From NCBI RefSeq assembly GCF_039851965.1, contig NZ_CP156674.1, positions 248,001 through 312,000 on the forward strand: DNA of 64,000 nt. Reading direction: 5' to 3'. Source of the DNA: Pseudalkalibacillus hwajinpoensis (GTDB taxonomy: Bacteria > Bacillota > Bacilli > Bacillales > Guptibacillaceae). A model generated the notes under the pieces. That model was not told the DNA's origin. It searched no databases and saw only the letters and a list, made by a program, of their open reading frames with translations. The translations under genes and the position numbers were made by a program. This document shows, in pieces, positions 41,905-50,499 of this stretch. Within the stretch, counting starts at the first letter, position 1. The number at the start of each line of letters is the position of its first letter.

Positions 41905-43536
41905 CTATTTGATCTCTGCCCACTTCAATTCCATATATCCTACAGGGTGACGAACAATTCCAGTCACATCTTCATTTTGGAGGTATACTTGATTGTAGAA
42001 GTGAATTGGGAAGATCGGCATTTCTTCAAATAACAAAGCTTCCGCTTCATGCATCAATTCAAAGCGTTTTGCTTCATCCGTCTCTTCTTTTGCCTGTTGA
42101 ATTAAGCTGTCATATTCCTCACTGCTCCAACCAGTACGGTTCATAGAATGTCCTGTCTGGAAGCTTTCAAGGAAATTGATTGGATCTGCATAATCTGCAA
42201 GGAATGAGCTTCTGGAGAATTGGAGATTCAATTGCTTCTGTTCATCAGAAAATACGTTCCATTCCTGGTTCGCAAGCTCAACATCTACTCCAAGCGCTTC
42301 TTTATACATTTGTTGCATTGTTTCTGCAATTTTCTTATGATCATCACTTGTGTTATACGTCAGTGTAACGGCTGGAAGCTCATCATACCCCTCTTCTTCC
42401 ATACCTTTTTCTAGAAGTTCTTTCGCTTTCTCAGCATCTGTTGTTAGCAGATCGCCGCCAACTTCTCTGAAGTCTCCTCCTGAAGCGTCTTCAAATCCAT
42501 ATGCTACAAAACCTTTAGCTGGTTTTTCCTGGTTCTTTGTTACAAACTCAACGATCTTTTGTTGATCGACCGCCATCGCGAAGGCCTTCCGAATGTTTTC
42601 ATTCTGGAACGGCTCCATTTCTAAATTAAAACGATAGAAGTACGTACCAGACTGATCTTCAACCTGTGCCTGTCCATTACTAAAGAGCTCTTCGCTCAAA
42701 TCTGCTGGAACATCAGAAGTATGTAGTTCACCTGTTTTGTACATCTGGTATTCTGTGTTTGTGTCATCAACCATTGCCCAGTGAACTTCATCAAGCTTCA
42801 CATTAGCCGCGTCCCAGTAATTTTCATTTTTAGTAAATACGAATTCAGAGTCATGCTCCCACTTCGTTAACTTAAAAGGTCCGTTACTAACATACGTGTC
42901 TGCTTCAGTATGCCATTCAGGGTTTTCTTCCACGGTCGCTTTATGCACTGGGAAGAAAGCCGGATTTGATATGACGCTTGGGAAGTAAGCAACAGGGCTT
43001 TCTAATGTTACTTCTAGCGTCGTTTCGTCTAGTGCTGCAACCTTCATCTCGTCTTCTGAACCTTCTCCATTGTTATAAGCTTCTGCCCCTTCAATAAAGT
43101 AAGCCAGGAAAGCTGCAGGCGATGCTGTATCCGGGTTGGCAAGACGTTTCCAAGCATATTCAAAATCTTCTGCTGTTACAGGCTCACCATTCGACCATTT
43201 CGCATCTTCACGAAGGTCGAACGTGTAAGTTTTCTTATCGTCTGAGAGTTCCCAATCTTCCGCTGCTGCAGGCTGGGGCTTATCGTTCTCATCAAGTCGC
43301 GTCATCCCTTCCATTAAGTTATTTAGCGCATTCCATGATACGCTATCAAACCCAATTGGTGGATCAAACGATGTTGGTTCACTTCCGTTGTTTAGCTTTA
43401 AAACCTTTGTACCTTCTTCTTGCTTGGCATCGTCGCTTCCAGCATTTGACTCTGATGAGCTGTTTTCAGTTGTTGTACAGCCAACGATTCCAATTAGAAG
43501 CAATAACGAGAACAGCATTGTAACTATCTTCTTCAA
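41905..43536 (-). CDS. dppE: Peptide-binding lipoprotein of an ABC importer (DppE/OppA type)
   Basis: 543-residue extracellular solute-binding protein, family 5. A lipoprotein signal peptide is clear: MKKIVTMLFSLLLLIGIVGC, with the lipobox Cys at residue 20 and a Ser/Gly/Asn-rich linker after it. Family blocks include GMTRLDENDKPQPAAAEDWE, FDLREDAKWSNGEPVTAEDFEYAWKR near 105-130, and YVSNGPFKLTKWEHDSEFVFTKNENYWDA near 210. It delivers di- or oligopeptides, here probably murein peptides, to DppBC. The ATG at 43536 follows TTGAGGGGGAA. Confidence 0.93.
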   Translation of the reverse strand: MKKIVTMLFSLLLLIGIVGCTTTENSSSESNAGSDDAKQEEGTKVLKLNNGSEPTSFDPPIGFDSVSWNALNNLMEGMTRLDENDKPQPAAAEDWELSDDKKTYTFDLREDAKWSNGEPVTAEDFEYAWKRLANPDTASPAAFLAYFIEGAEAYNNGEGSEDEMKVAALDETTLEVTLESPVAYFPSVISNPAFFPVHKATVEENPEWHTEADTYVSNGPFKLTKWEHDSEFVFTKNENYWDAANVKLDEVHWAMVDDTNTEYQMYKTGELHTSDVPADLSEELFSNGQAQVEDQSGTYFYRFNLEMEPFQNENIRKAFAMAVDQQKIVEFVTKNQEKPAKGFVAYGFEDASGGDFREVGGDLLTTDAEKAKELLEKGMEEEGYDELPAVTLTYNTSDDHKKIAETMQQMYKEALGVDVELANQEWNVFSDEQKQLNLQFSRSSFLADYADPINFLESFQTGHSMNRTGWSSEEYDSLIQQAKEETDEAKRFELMHEAEALLFEEMPIFPIHFYNQVYLQNEDVTGIVRHPVGYMELKWAEIK

Positions 43537-43593
43537 AAAAATTCCCCCTCAATTGTTTTTATAAGTTAAATCTCATCTAGATGAGTATTTACT

Positions 43594-44550
43594 TTATCTT
43601 CTAAGCTTTGGATCCAGCGCATCCTGCAGACCGTCTCCAAGCACATTAAACGCAAACATTGTTAAAGAAATGAAAAATGCAGGAAAAAACAACCTCCACC
43701 AGTGGCCAGATAAAATGACAGAAAGTCCGTCATTCGCCATAACTCCCCAGCTTGCTACAGGGGCCTGCACGCCAAGTCCAAGGAAGCTTAAAAAAGCTTC
43801 TGCAAAAATCGCTGTAGGTACTGTAAGAGTCATTTGGACAATAATTGGGCCCATTGTATTTGGAAGAAGGTTCTTTCGAATTACTCGTCCTGCACTGGCT
43901 CCAAATGTCCTTGAAGCAAGCACATGCTCGGCATTTTTCAACTGAAGGACCTGACCTCGAACAATCCTCGCCATCCCGACCCATCCTGTTACAGTAAGGG
44001 CCACTATGATGGTAAAGAGGCCTGGTCCCATAACAACCATAAGAAGAATGACCATTAGAAGGTACGGGAGGCCATATAGAATTTCAATAATTCTCATCAT
44101 AAAGTTATCAGTGCGACCGCCTTTATAGCCGGAAAACCCGCCATAAGCTACCCCGATAATAAAATCAATGAATGCTGCCATAAATCCAACAAACAATGAA
44201 ATTCGAGCCCCATTCCACGTTCTTGTGAACATATCTCGCCCAAGATTATCGGTACCAAACCAGTGTTCAGCTGAAGGAGGGAGATTCCCTTCCGTTAATA
44301 CTTGATGATCGTATGAATATGGTGTAATCATTGGTCCGAATATGGCCATTAACACGAGAAAAATCAACATAGATAAGCCAGCCATGGAAAGTTTGTTGCC
44401 TGAGAGACGCATCCAGGCATCTTTCCAGTAGGAAATACTCGGTTTTGCAATCATCTCAGCATCATTTGAGGTGTACTCCAATGGTACAAATAAATCGTCT
44501 CGTGCATAAAGAGAATGTTCTTTTCTCTCCGTTTGTTCTGGTAAAGCCAC
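43594..44550 (-). CDS. dppC: Dipeptide ABC transporter permease DppC
   Basis: 318-residue inner-membrane permease with an N-terminal cytoplasmic segment and about six helices. The DppC/OppC motif HWFGTDNLGRDMFTRTWNGARISL is near residue 95 and the EAA loop (GWVGMARIVRGQVLQLKNAEHVLASRTFGAS) near 205. It follows dppB by one base. The usual ATPase gene dppD does not follow. Confidence 0.94.
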   Translation of the reverse strand: MALPEQTERKEHSLYARDDLFVPLEYTSNDAEMIAKPSISYWKDAWMRLSGNKLSMAGLSMLIFLVLMAIFGPMITPYSYDHQVLTEGNLPPSAEHWFGTDNLGRDMFTRTWNGARISLFVGFMAAFIDFIIGVAYGGFSGYKGGRTDNFMMRIIEILYGLPYLLMVILLMVVMGPGLFTIIVALTVTGWVGMARIVRGQVLQLKNAEHVLASRTFGASAGRVIRKNLLPNTMGPIIVQMTLTVPTAIFAEAFLSFLGLGVQAPVASWGVMANDGLSVILSGHWWRLFFPAFFISLTMFAFNVLGDGLQDALDPKLRR

Positions 44551-44551
44551 C

Positions 44552-45487
44552 TTAATTCCCCCTCTTATGAAGCTTGATTCTTGGATCTAATATCCCGTAG
44601 ACAATGTCTACGATAAATAACATAAGAATCAGAAAGGCACTATAAAAAACGGTGGTTCCCATTATGACAGGGTAGTCTCGATCATTAATGCCATTAATAA
44701 AGTATTTCCCCATCCCCGGAATGGCAAAAATTTTCTCAATTACAAAGCTGCCGGTAAGAACCCCAGCAACTAGTGTGCCAAGAATAGTGATAACGGGTAA
44801 TAACGCATTCCGCATCGCATGCTTCGTGACAATCTGAAATGTTGTCATCCCTTTTGCACGAGCAGTCAATATATAATCCTGATTCAAAACTTCAATCATA
44901 CTAGAACGCGTTAAACGAGCAATAATGGCCATTGGACCTGTTGCAAGTGCAATCGATGGCAGGACCATATGTATTGGAGAAGCCCAAGTCGCAACCGGGA
45001 ATATCTCCCAGTAAACCGCAAGCTGCTGGATAAGCAGGGTTGCCATAATAAAGTTAGGTACGGATATACCGATAACTGCAAGAGTCATGGCTATGTAATC
45101 GATCGCTCCGTTGTGTTTAAGAGCTGCCATAATTCCTAGAATCATCCCCGAAATGATAGCGATCAAAAGAGATGTGATTCCAAGCTCAGCAGAGACGGGA
45201 AATCCTCTTCCGATCATTTCATTTACAGACGTTGACGATTGCTTAATAGATGGACCAAAATCAAGTGTCGCAAGGGACTTAATATAAATCGCATACTGGA
45301 TAAAAACTGGCTCATCTAAATGATAATGTGCTTCTAGATTTTGCTGAACAGCTTCACTCGTGTTTCTTTCCTGGTTAAATGGTGATCCTGGAACCGCATG
45401 CATTAAGAAAAACGTAATGGTTACGATAATCCACAGAGTGATCAGCATGGCGAATAAACGATTAACTATATATTTCGCCACAGGCAT
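44552..45487 (-). CDS. dppB: Dipeptide ABC transporter permease DppB
   Basis: 311-residue permease: KYIVNRLFAMLITLWIIVTITFFLMHAVPGSPF at the start is typical of DppB/OppB, and the EAA motif region LTRSSMIEVLNQDYILTARAKGMTTFQIVTKHAMRNALLP is near 210. About six membrane helices. Partner of DppC in the membrane channel. It starts nine bases after dppA. Confidence 0.94.
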   Translation of the reverse strand: MPVAKYIVNRLFAMLITLWIIVTITFFLMHAVPGSPFNQERNTSEAVQQNLEAHYHLDEPVFIQYAIYIKSLATLDFGPSIKQSSTSVNEMIGRGFPVSAELGITSLLIAIISGMILGIMAALKHNGAIDYIAMTLAVIGISVPNFIMATLLIQQLAVYWEIFPVATWASPIHMVLPSIALATGPMAIIARLTRSSMIEVLNQDYILTARAKGMTTFQIVTKHAMRNALLPVITILGTLVAGVLTGSFVIEKIFAIPGMGKYFINGINDRDYPVIMGTTVFYSAFLILMLFIVDIVYGILDPRIKLHKRGN

Positions 45488-45496
45488 CCCTACTTT

Positions 45497-46318
45497 CTAG
45501 CTAAATGTTGTTCTGGTTGCTATTTCTGTCATAACAAGCATTGCTTGATAAGCTTCAAGCATATCCTTCGCCTGAAACTTGACGAATGTTCCTTTTTCAA
45601 TTTCCGCTCCAGGCATCATGCTGGCCCATTCGGCCTGACCATAATTCGTAAATTCAATCCGGAGTACTGGATTTTTTGGTGGGGTTAACGGCTCCACACG
45701 ATGTCTGTTCTCGATTGCCTTAGAGATTTGCTCCCGCAGAAGCTGTCCTGTTTTTTGAGGTGATCGTACGAGTGCAGACGAACGGGTAATAGTCTCTTTC
45801 ACTGCGGCTGTCGTAACATTGGGAATAAGCTCCTCAGCTTCCATAGCAGCACAATCATCACCAGCTACGAAAAGCACTGGTACATGATAGTAGCCTGCAA
45901 GGTATGCATTCATACCAAGCTCTCCAACAACCTGATCATTTATGTAGAAATTTCTTACCGCAAAAACCATTGAATGCGCCATCACACCTTTTTTCGATGC
46001 ACTAGCGTGATAGCCTACAAACCCCGCACCTTCATATGTACTGTCTAATCCCTGCATCATTGAAAGCGGTTTCACATCACCTGAAATTAATTTCGCTTCA
46101 GGATGCATGCTCTCAAAAAGCAAATTGTTCATTTTTGAGTGGCTGTCATTTACCGTCACATCCGTACATCCATGATCAAACGCTGCTTTGATGACATGAT
46201 TGGTTTCCTCAGTCATCATTTCCTGACCTCGCTGGTAATTTCGTTTTGCTGAATCTACGAAAGTATCATCAACAAGTCCAGAAATCCCTTCCATATCAAC
46301 AGATAAGTAAAACTTCAC
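45497..46318 (-). CDS. dppA: D-aminopeptidase DppA (M55 family)
   Basis: Zinc-dependent, self-compartmentalising D-amino-acid peptidase that releases D-Ala from D-Ala-containing peptides. 273 residues with the metal-binding start SVDMEGISG, NDSHSKMNNLLFESMHPEA near 58, GYHASASKKGVMAHSM near 103, and FVAGDDCAAMEAEELIPN near 150. First gene of the dpp operon, as in B. subtilis. The ATG at 46318 follows GGGGGAGAG. Confidence 0.95.
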   Translation of the reverse strand: MKFYLSVDMEGISGLVDDTFVDSAKRNYQRGQEMMTEETNHVIKAAFDHGCTDVTVNDSHSKMNNLLFESMHPEAKLISGDVKPLSMMQGLDSTYEGAGFVGYHASASKKGVMAHSMVFAVRNFYINDQVVGELGMNAYLAGYYHVPVLFVAGDDCAAMEAEELIPNVTTAAVKETITRSSALVRSPQKTGQLLREQISKAIENRHRVEPLTPPKNPVLRIEFTNYGQAEWASMMPGAEIEKGTFVKFQAKDMLEAYQAMLVMTEIATRTTFS

Positions 46319-46346
46319 AAACTCTCCCCCTTCTCAATCAATTCTT

Positions 46347-46388
46347 AACTTTCTGAATAATTATACCACTAGTCCCTTCGATTCTCAA
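46347..46388 (-). promoter_or_regulatory. dpp operon promoter with CodY-like site
   Basis: Minus strand: TTGAGA (-35, 46383-46388), 17 bases, TATAAT (-10, 46360-46365). Directly downstream ATTATTCAGAAAGTT (46347-46361) matches the CodY consensus AATTTTCWGAAAATT at 12 of 15 positions. CodY represses dpp in B. subtilis, so nutrient-rich repression is likely here too. Confidence 0.7.
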
Positions 46389-46447
46389 AATATTCTTTTA
46401 ATACCAACCATATACCTATTCCTGAAATTTCTTACAGTCATTTAAAC

Positions 46448-46478
46448 AAAAAAAACTGTCCGTTTCACCGGACAGGAT
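46448..46478 (-). terminator. Terminator after the ABC-F gene
   Basis: Stem CCTGTCCGG/ACGGACAG with eight Ts on the minus strand, a few bases after the stop at 46484. Confidence 0.9.
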
Positions 46479-46483
46479 GACTA

Positions 46484-48367
46484 TTATTCCATTTTTTCGG
46501 ACAGCTCTGACCACCGTTCGATTTTCACTTCTAATTCCATCGAAAGCGCCTGTTCTTCTTTATAGAGCTCGTCTACTTTCGCAAAGTCGCTCCCTGACTT
46601 TGTGATTTCGTCTTTCACGTCTTCAATGCGCTGTTCGATTTTTTCAATCGTTTCTTGTATGGTTTCCCATTCTTTTTTTTCATTATAAGATAGCTTAACC
46701 GGCTTCGATTTAGCCTCTCTACTGTCAGGTTTCGCCGAAAACTTTTTCTCTTCTGCTTCAAGTTCTCTTTCTCTCTTAACAACATCCATGTAATCTGAAT
46801 ATGAACCATAATAATGATCAATCGTACCGTTTCCTTCAAATACGAAAAGTTGCTGTGCTACTTTATCAAGAAAATACCGATCGTGGGAAACGGTAATAAC
46901 TGCTCCAGGAAACTCCGATAAATAATCTTCTAATACTGCAAGCGTTTGAACATCAAGATCATTTGTTGGTTCATCGAGGAAAAGAACATTTGGTTCTTCC
47001 ATTAGAATCCTTAACAGATACAGTCGCCTTTTTTCTCCCCCTGAAAGCATGGAAATATACGTCCACTGCATATCCGGGGAGAAAAGAAATCGTTCGAGCA
47101 TTTGTGAGGCTGTAACACTTCCACCCTTCCTTAAGCGAACTTCTTCACCACCTGCTCGAATGTATTCGATAACTCTCTGGGATTCATCTAATCCTTCATT
47201 TTGTTGTGTGTAGAACCCTGCCTTTACCGTTACCCCAATATCGACAGAACCCTGATCAGGAGCTATTCTTCCAGCAAGCATATTAAGAAGCGTTGTTTTC
47301 CCAGATCCATTGGGTCCGATAATTCCAATTCGATCCTGAGGAAGTACGAGATAGCTGAATTGATCTGTCAGGGTTTTTCCATTAATCGCTTTGGAAACAT
47401 CTTTTGCTTCAATCACTTTCTTCCCGAGTCGGCTTGCTCCAAGCGCCATTTCAACATTACCTTCCTGTATGCGCCCCGGTTCATCTTTCATTTTCTCAAT
47501 ACGCTGCTTTCGCGCTTTTTGTTTTGTCGTTCTTGCTTTGGCACCCTTCTTAAGCCATTCAAGCTCACTTTTTAGAAGCTTATGGTGCTTATCTTCTTCT
47601 CGAAGCTCACGTTCTTCTCGAAGGGCTTTTTGCTGAAGGAAGGTGGCGTAATTCCCGTCATATTCAAATAAACGGCCTCTATCCAGCTCGAAGATACGAT
47701 TTGTTACTCGATTTAGAAAGTAACGATCGTGTGTCACGAGTAGAAGAGTACCAGAATAGCTGGCTAGATATTGTTCAAGCCACTCTACTGTAGCATTATC
47801 AATATGGTTAGTCGGCTCATCCAGGATCAGCAATTCAGCGGGGTTAATAAACGCTTTAGCTAATGCAACGCGCTTTTGCTGACCACCAGAAAGCTCATCT
47901 ACCATAGCCTCAAATTGAGTTAAGCCAAGCTTTGTTAAAATAGTCTTTGCCTTCGTACTAAAATCCCATGCCTGCAAGCGGTCCATTTCCTCTTGTGCAG
48001 CAAGCAACTGATCCTGAAACTCTTCCCGCTCAGGATTACTTGTAACATTCTGCAAGGCTTCTTCATACGTACGTACCGTGTTAAATAAAGGAATATCAGA
48101 ATCAAATACCGTGTCAAGGATGGTACGCTTTTCATTAAAAACAGGATCCTGCGGTAAATATTCAACATGAAACTGATTGGCATGATGGAGCTGTCCACTG
48201 TCCATCGACTCGATGCCTGCTAGAATTTTAAGCAAGGATGATTTTCCTGTTCCATTTACACCGATTAATCCAATTCTCTGCTGGTCTTCTAGGGAAAAAG
48301 ATATCCTATCGAATAGCGTTTTCTCTCCGTACGATTTTGTGATTTCTTCAGCTTGAAGCAAGCTCAT
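46484..48367 (-). CDS. yfmR: ABC-F family ribosome-acting ATPase (YfmR/Uup type)
   Basis: Soluble twin ABC ATPase that acts in the ribosomal E site. In B. subtilis, YfmR relieves stalling alongside EF-P. About 627 residues: Walker A GVNGTGKSS near 37 and GPNGSGKTT near 355; signatures LSGGQQKRVALAKA and LSGGEKRRLYLLR; the ABC-F-type DEPTNHID and DEPTNDLD; the P-site tether linker between domains (REEDKHHKLLKSELEWLKKGAKARTTKQKARKQR, near 255-290); and a C-terminal coiled coil (ETIQETIEKIEQRIEDVKDEITK), the mark of the Uup subgroup. The ATG at 48367 is spaced correctly from AAAGGA; one three codons earlier overlaps it. Confidence 0.93.
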   Translation of the reverse strand: MSLLQAEEITKSYGEKTLFDRISFSLEDQQRIGLIGVNGTGKSSLLKILAGIESMDSGQLHHANQFHVEYLPQDPVFNEKRTILDTVFDSDIPLFNTVRTYEEALQNVTSNPEREEFQDQLLAAQEEMDRLQAWDFSTKAKTILTKLGLTQFEAMVDELSGGQQKRVALAKAFINPAELLILDEPTNHIDNATVEWLEQYLASYSGTLLLVTHDRYFLNRVTNRIFELDRGRLFEYDGNYATFLQQKALREERELREEDKHHKLLKSELEWLKKGAKARTTKQKARKQRIEKMKDEPGRIQEGNVEMALGASRLGKKVIEAKDVSKAINGKTLTDQFSYLVLPQDRIGIIGPNGSGKTTLLNMLAGRIAPDQGSVDIGVTVKAGFYTQQNEGLDESQRVIEYIRAGGEEVRLRKGGSVTASQMLERFLFSPDMQWTYISMLSGGEKRRLYLLRILMEEPNVLFLDEPTNDLDVQTLAVLEDYLSEFPGAVITVSHDRYFLDKVAQQLFVFEGNGTIDHYYGSYSDYMDVVKRERELEAEEKKFSAKPDSREAKSKPVKLSYNEKKEWETIQETIEKIEQRIEDVKDEITKSGSDFAKVDELYKEEQALSMELEVKIERWSELSEKME

Positions 48368-48463
48368 GTGACTCATCCTTTTCTCTCTATAGTCTACTCC
48401 CTATTTTACCCGTTTTGGCTGCAGAAAGGAACTGTTCAAGTCTTGAAAAGAATGAGATGAAAT

Positions 48464-48490
48464 CAAAAAAGAAGCTCATGGAGAGCTTCT
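48464..48490 (-). terminator. Terminator after a small basic-protein gene
   Basis: Stem GAAGCTC/GAGCTTC with loop TCCAT and six Ts on the minus strand, just past the stop at 48497. Confidence 0.85.
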
Positions 48491-48496
48491 TTTCAA

Positions 48497-48613
48497 TTAC
48501 GCGTTCTTTTTCTGCTGTTTGTTTTTCTTATGCTTCTTGTTGTTATTCTGATCAGCGGAAAGTTCACTTGCTAATTCGGTTTCATGCTTATGGTTTTGTT
48601 TCGGATTTTTCAT
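48497..48613 (-). CDS. Small basic hydrophilic protein (38 aa)
   Basis: Starts MKNPKQNHKHETELASELSADQ and ends in a Lys/Asn/Gln-rich tail (NNNKKHKKNKQQKKNA). No Cys or hydrophobic segment. Composition resembles minor small acid-soluble spore proteins or RNA-binding tails, but I cannot assign it to a family. The ATG at 48613 has TGGAGGTGAT upstream and a clear terminator follows, which supports expression. Confidence 0.7.
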   Translation of the reverse strand: MKNPKQNHKHETELASELSADQNNNKKHKKNKQQKKNA

Positions 48614-48714
48614 CAGTATCACCTCCACTGACTTAAGGTGAGCTTGTTGCCAATTTTTTATACTCATTACGGTAAATGAAATTTAATTATTTGATAAAAT
48701 AAGACTGATCAGGA

Positions 48715-49146
48715 TCAGCCATTATCACCATCTTGCATAAGGTTTTCAATCGGTTTTCTTGTTTTGTATCCACCTAGATCAGAATGGTAAAAAGAAACTT
48801 CTTCTTCTCCAATTTTCCAGCAAAGCAATACTTCTTTACCGTTGATTAATGCTGGGAAATCAATTAAACCTTCCTCTACGTCTTTGATGTCAACACCGAG
48901 TGACATGATGTTTGTAATAAAGGTTTGGACCTCCATTTCCATAAATTCCATTCTTGCTTCTTTCTTAAATATAATGTCTTCATCCACTTTTGTTTTATGG
49001 CGGTAAAGGAGCGTCTTCTTATGCTGCTCAATCTGCTCATACTGTTCATTAAATTGAATTTTAAGTCGTTTAAGACCGGTAAGTTCTCTCTTCAACACGG
49101 CAAGCAGTCCATTGGCTTCTTCAACTGTGAAATACTTTTTTTCCAT
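48715..49146 (-). CDS. DUF2203 family protein
   Basis: 143 residues beginning KKYFTVEEANGLLAVLKRELTGLKRLK, a helical N-terminus. The DUF2203-type C-terminus follows: GVDIKDVEEGLIDFPALINGKEVLLCWKIGEEEVSFYHSDLGGYKTRKPI. The function of this family is unknown. Cytosolic, no membrane segment. The ATG at 49146 follows CCAGGAGGAT. It stands alone, divergent from the ferredoxin gene. Confidence 0.85.
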   Translation of the reverse strand: MEKKYFTVEEANGLLAVLKRELTGLKRLKIQFNEQYEQIEQHKKTLLYRHKTKVDEDIIFKKEARMEFMEMEVQTFITNIMSLGVDIKDVEEGLIDFPALINGKEVLLCWKIGEEEVSFYHSDLGGYKTRKPIENLMQDGDNG

Positions 49147-49311
49147 GTTTATCCTCCTGGTTATACTTTACTAGTTCCTCTTTACCCTTACATGATTACT
49201 TTACACATCATTCGACGAATTTTTACATTTGCATTTAAGACTTCAAACATACGCCCATTTCAGATATGATAGATCATGTATGGGGGACATTTACATGAAG
49301 GAGGAATTTCT

Positions 49312-49632
49312 TTGGCAAAAGTAACCGTACAGGATCATGGCTCATTTGAAGTAAAAGAAGGAACAAAGCTAACACTTGCATTAGAAGACAATGGGGTTAA
49401 CATTCTTCATCGCTGCGGTGGTAACGCGAAATGCACCACATGTCGTGTTGAAGTTCAAAGCGGTGAATTTGGAGATCTTACCGAAATTGAAAAAGAAGCT
49501 TTCAAGAAAAAAGGCGTGGAAGAAAACTTGCGGTTATCCTGTCAAGTGCGCGTAAACGGAGATTGTGAAGTAAAACCAGCAATGACGGTGGAAAGCTCTG
49601 GCCTTGATGCAGGCCCAAGACCTGCTGAATAG
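49312..49632 (+). CDS. 2Fe-2S ferredoxin
   Basis: Electron carrier of 106 residues with a plant/adrenodoxin-like fold. Cluster ligands are in HRCGGNAKCTTCRVEV (three Cys near 36-44) and LSCQVRVNGD (fourth Cys near 78). The TTG at 49312 has GAAGGAGGAATT upstream, and the protein then begins MAKVTVQDHGSFEVKEGTKL; the longer frame contains that RBS. The redox partner is not evident from neighbours. A terminator shared with the convergent GntR gene follows. Confidence 0.93.
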   Translation: MAKVTVQDHGSFEVKEGTKLTLALEDNGVNILHRCGGNAKCTTCRVEVQSGEFGDLTEIEKEAFKKKGVEENLRLSCQVRVNGDCEVKPAMTVESSGLDAGPRPAE

Positions 49633-49638
49633 GAAGGA

Positions 49639-49670
49639 ACAAAAGCCGACCTGTTAGGTCGGCTTTTGTT
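49639..49670. terminator. Bidirectional terminator
   Basis: Stem AAAAGCCGACCT/AGGTCGGCTTTT between the ferredoxin and gntR-type genes. Confidence 0.92.
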
Positions 49671-49674
49671 TGTT

Positions 49675-50346
49675 TTAAAATAAGGTGGAAAGTGACTGAT
49701 AATTAAGCTTGTCCTGCTGCAGCTTTTCTAAGCTTCCATCAAGATGACGAAGAGTTAGTTTTAGAAGCATCTCTTTATTTCCAGCTTCAATCAGCCGGAT
49801 CATCTCATCGTGCTCCTGCATGTCCATATCATACTGGTCATTTCCTTTAAACACATCATATAAAACCATATAGATTGTAATCTGCCCAAGAATTTTCTCC
49901 ATAAACTCAATTAAATAACGATTCCCGCTCGCTAGTGCAAAAACGAGATGAAATAAATTGTTTTTTTCATGATAAGTAATGATTTGCTGGTTATTGTAGG
50001 CAGCTTTCATTTCCTCAACGTCCTGCTTAAGTCGATTGATCTCTGTTTGTTGAAGCTTCAAAAACCCCTCGTGAATCGCCATCTCTTCAAGAACTTTTCT
50101 CATATTAAATGCATGAATCATTTCTTCAATCGTTGGCTGGACAATAAAAGCTCCCTTGTTTGGTACTACATTCACAAGTCCTTCCGCTTCAAGTTTCACG
50201 ATTGCACTGCGAATCGGAGTTCGACTTGCGTTCACCTTTGCAGCGATTGCGTTTTCGAAAAGTTGGTTTCCAGGAGCGATTTGCCGTGTTAATATCGCAT
50301 TTTTTATTAAATAATACACTTTTTGTTCTACTGTTTCTTTTCGCAT
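49675..50346 (-). CDS. GntR/FadR family transcriptional regulator
   Basis: 223 residues. A winged helix-turn-helix lies at the N-terminus (VYYLIKNAILTRQIAPGNQLFENAIAAKVNASRTPIRSAIVKLEAEGLVNVVPNKGAFI). The helical FCD ligand-binding domain follows, with metal-site His/Asp candidates (NLFHLVFALASGNRYL near 128, HDEMIRLIEAGN near 178, LRHLDGSLEKL). Effector unknown. It is divergent from the YitT-type gene, and an inverted repeat in the shared 150-base gap is a likely operator. The ATG at 50346 has weak upstream SD bases (GGGCGGGTC). Confidence 0.88.
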   Translation of the reverse strand: MRKETVEQKVYYLIKNAILTRQIAPGNQLFENAIAAKVNASRTPIRSAIVKLEAEGLVNVVPNKGAFIVQPTIEEMIHAFNMRKVLEEMAIHEGFLKLQQTEINRLKQDVEEMKAAYNNQQIITYHEKNNLFHLVFALASGNRYLIEFMEKILGQITIYMVLYDVFKGNDQYDMDMQEHDEMIRLIEAGNKEMLLKLTLRHLDGSLEKLQQDKLNYQSLSTLF

Positions 50347-50414
50347 CGCTTAGACCCGCCCATACTCTCATTTCCTCTATATTAACATATTTGAAATTCC
50401 ATGTGCATATTGTT

Positions 50415-50430
50415 TGAACAAAATTGTTCA
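50415..50430. promoter_or_regulatory. Inverted repeat, candidate GntR operator
   Basis: TGAACAA-AA-TTGTTCA is a perfect 7-bp inverted repeat with a 2-base centre. A further TTGTTCA half copy lies at 50437-50443. It lies between gntR and the yitT-like gene, 69 bases upstream of the regulator start. That it is the FadR-type regulator's site is inference. Confidence 0.55.
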
Positions 50431-50499
50431 ACAATCTTGTTCATCTTAAATCCCTATGATATATTATCCTACGTATTTAGAATAGAACGGAGTGATGAT

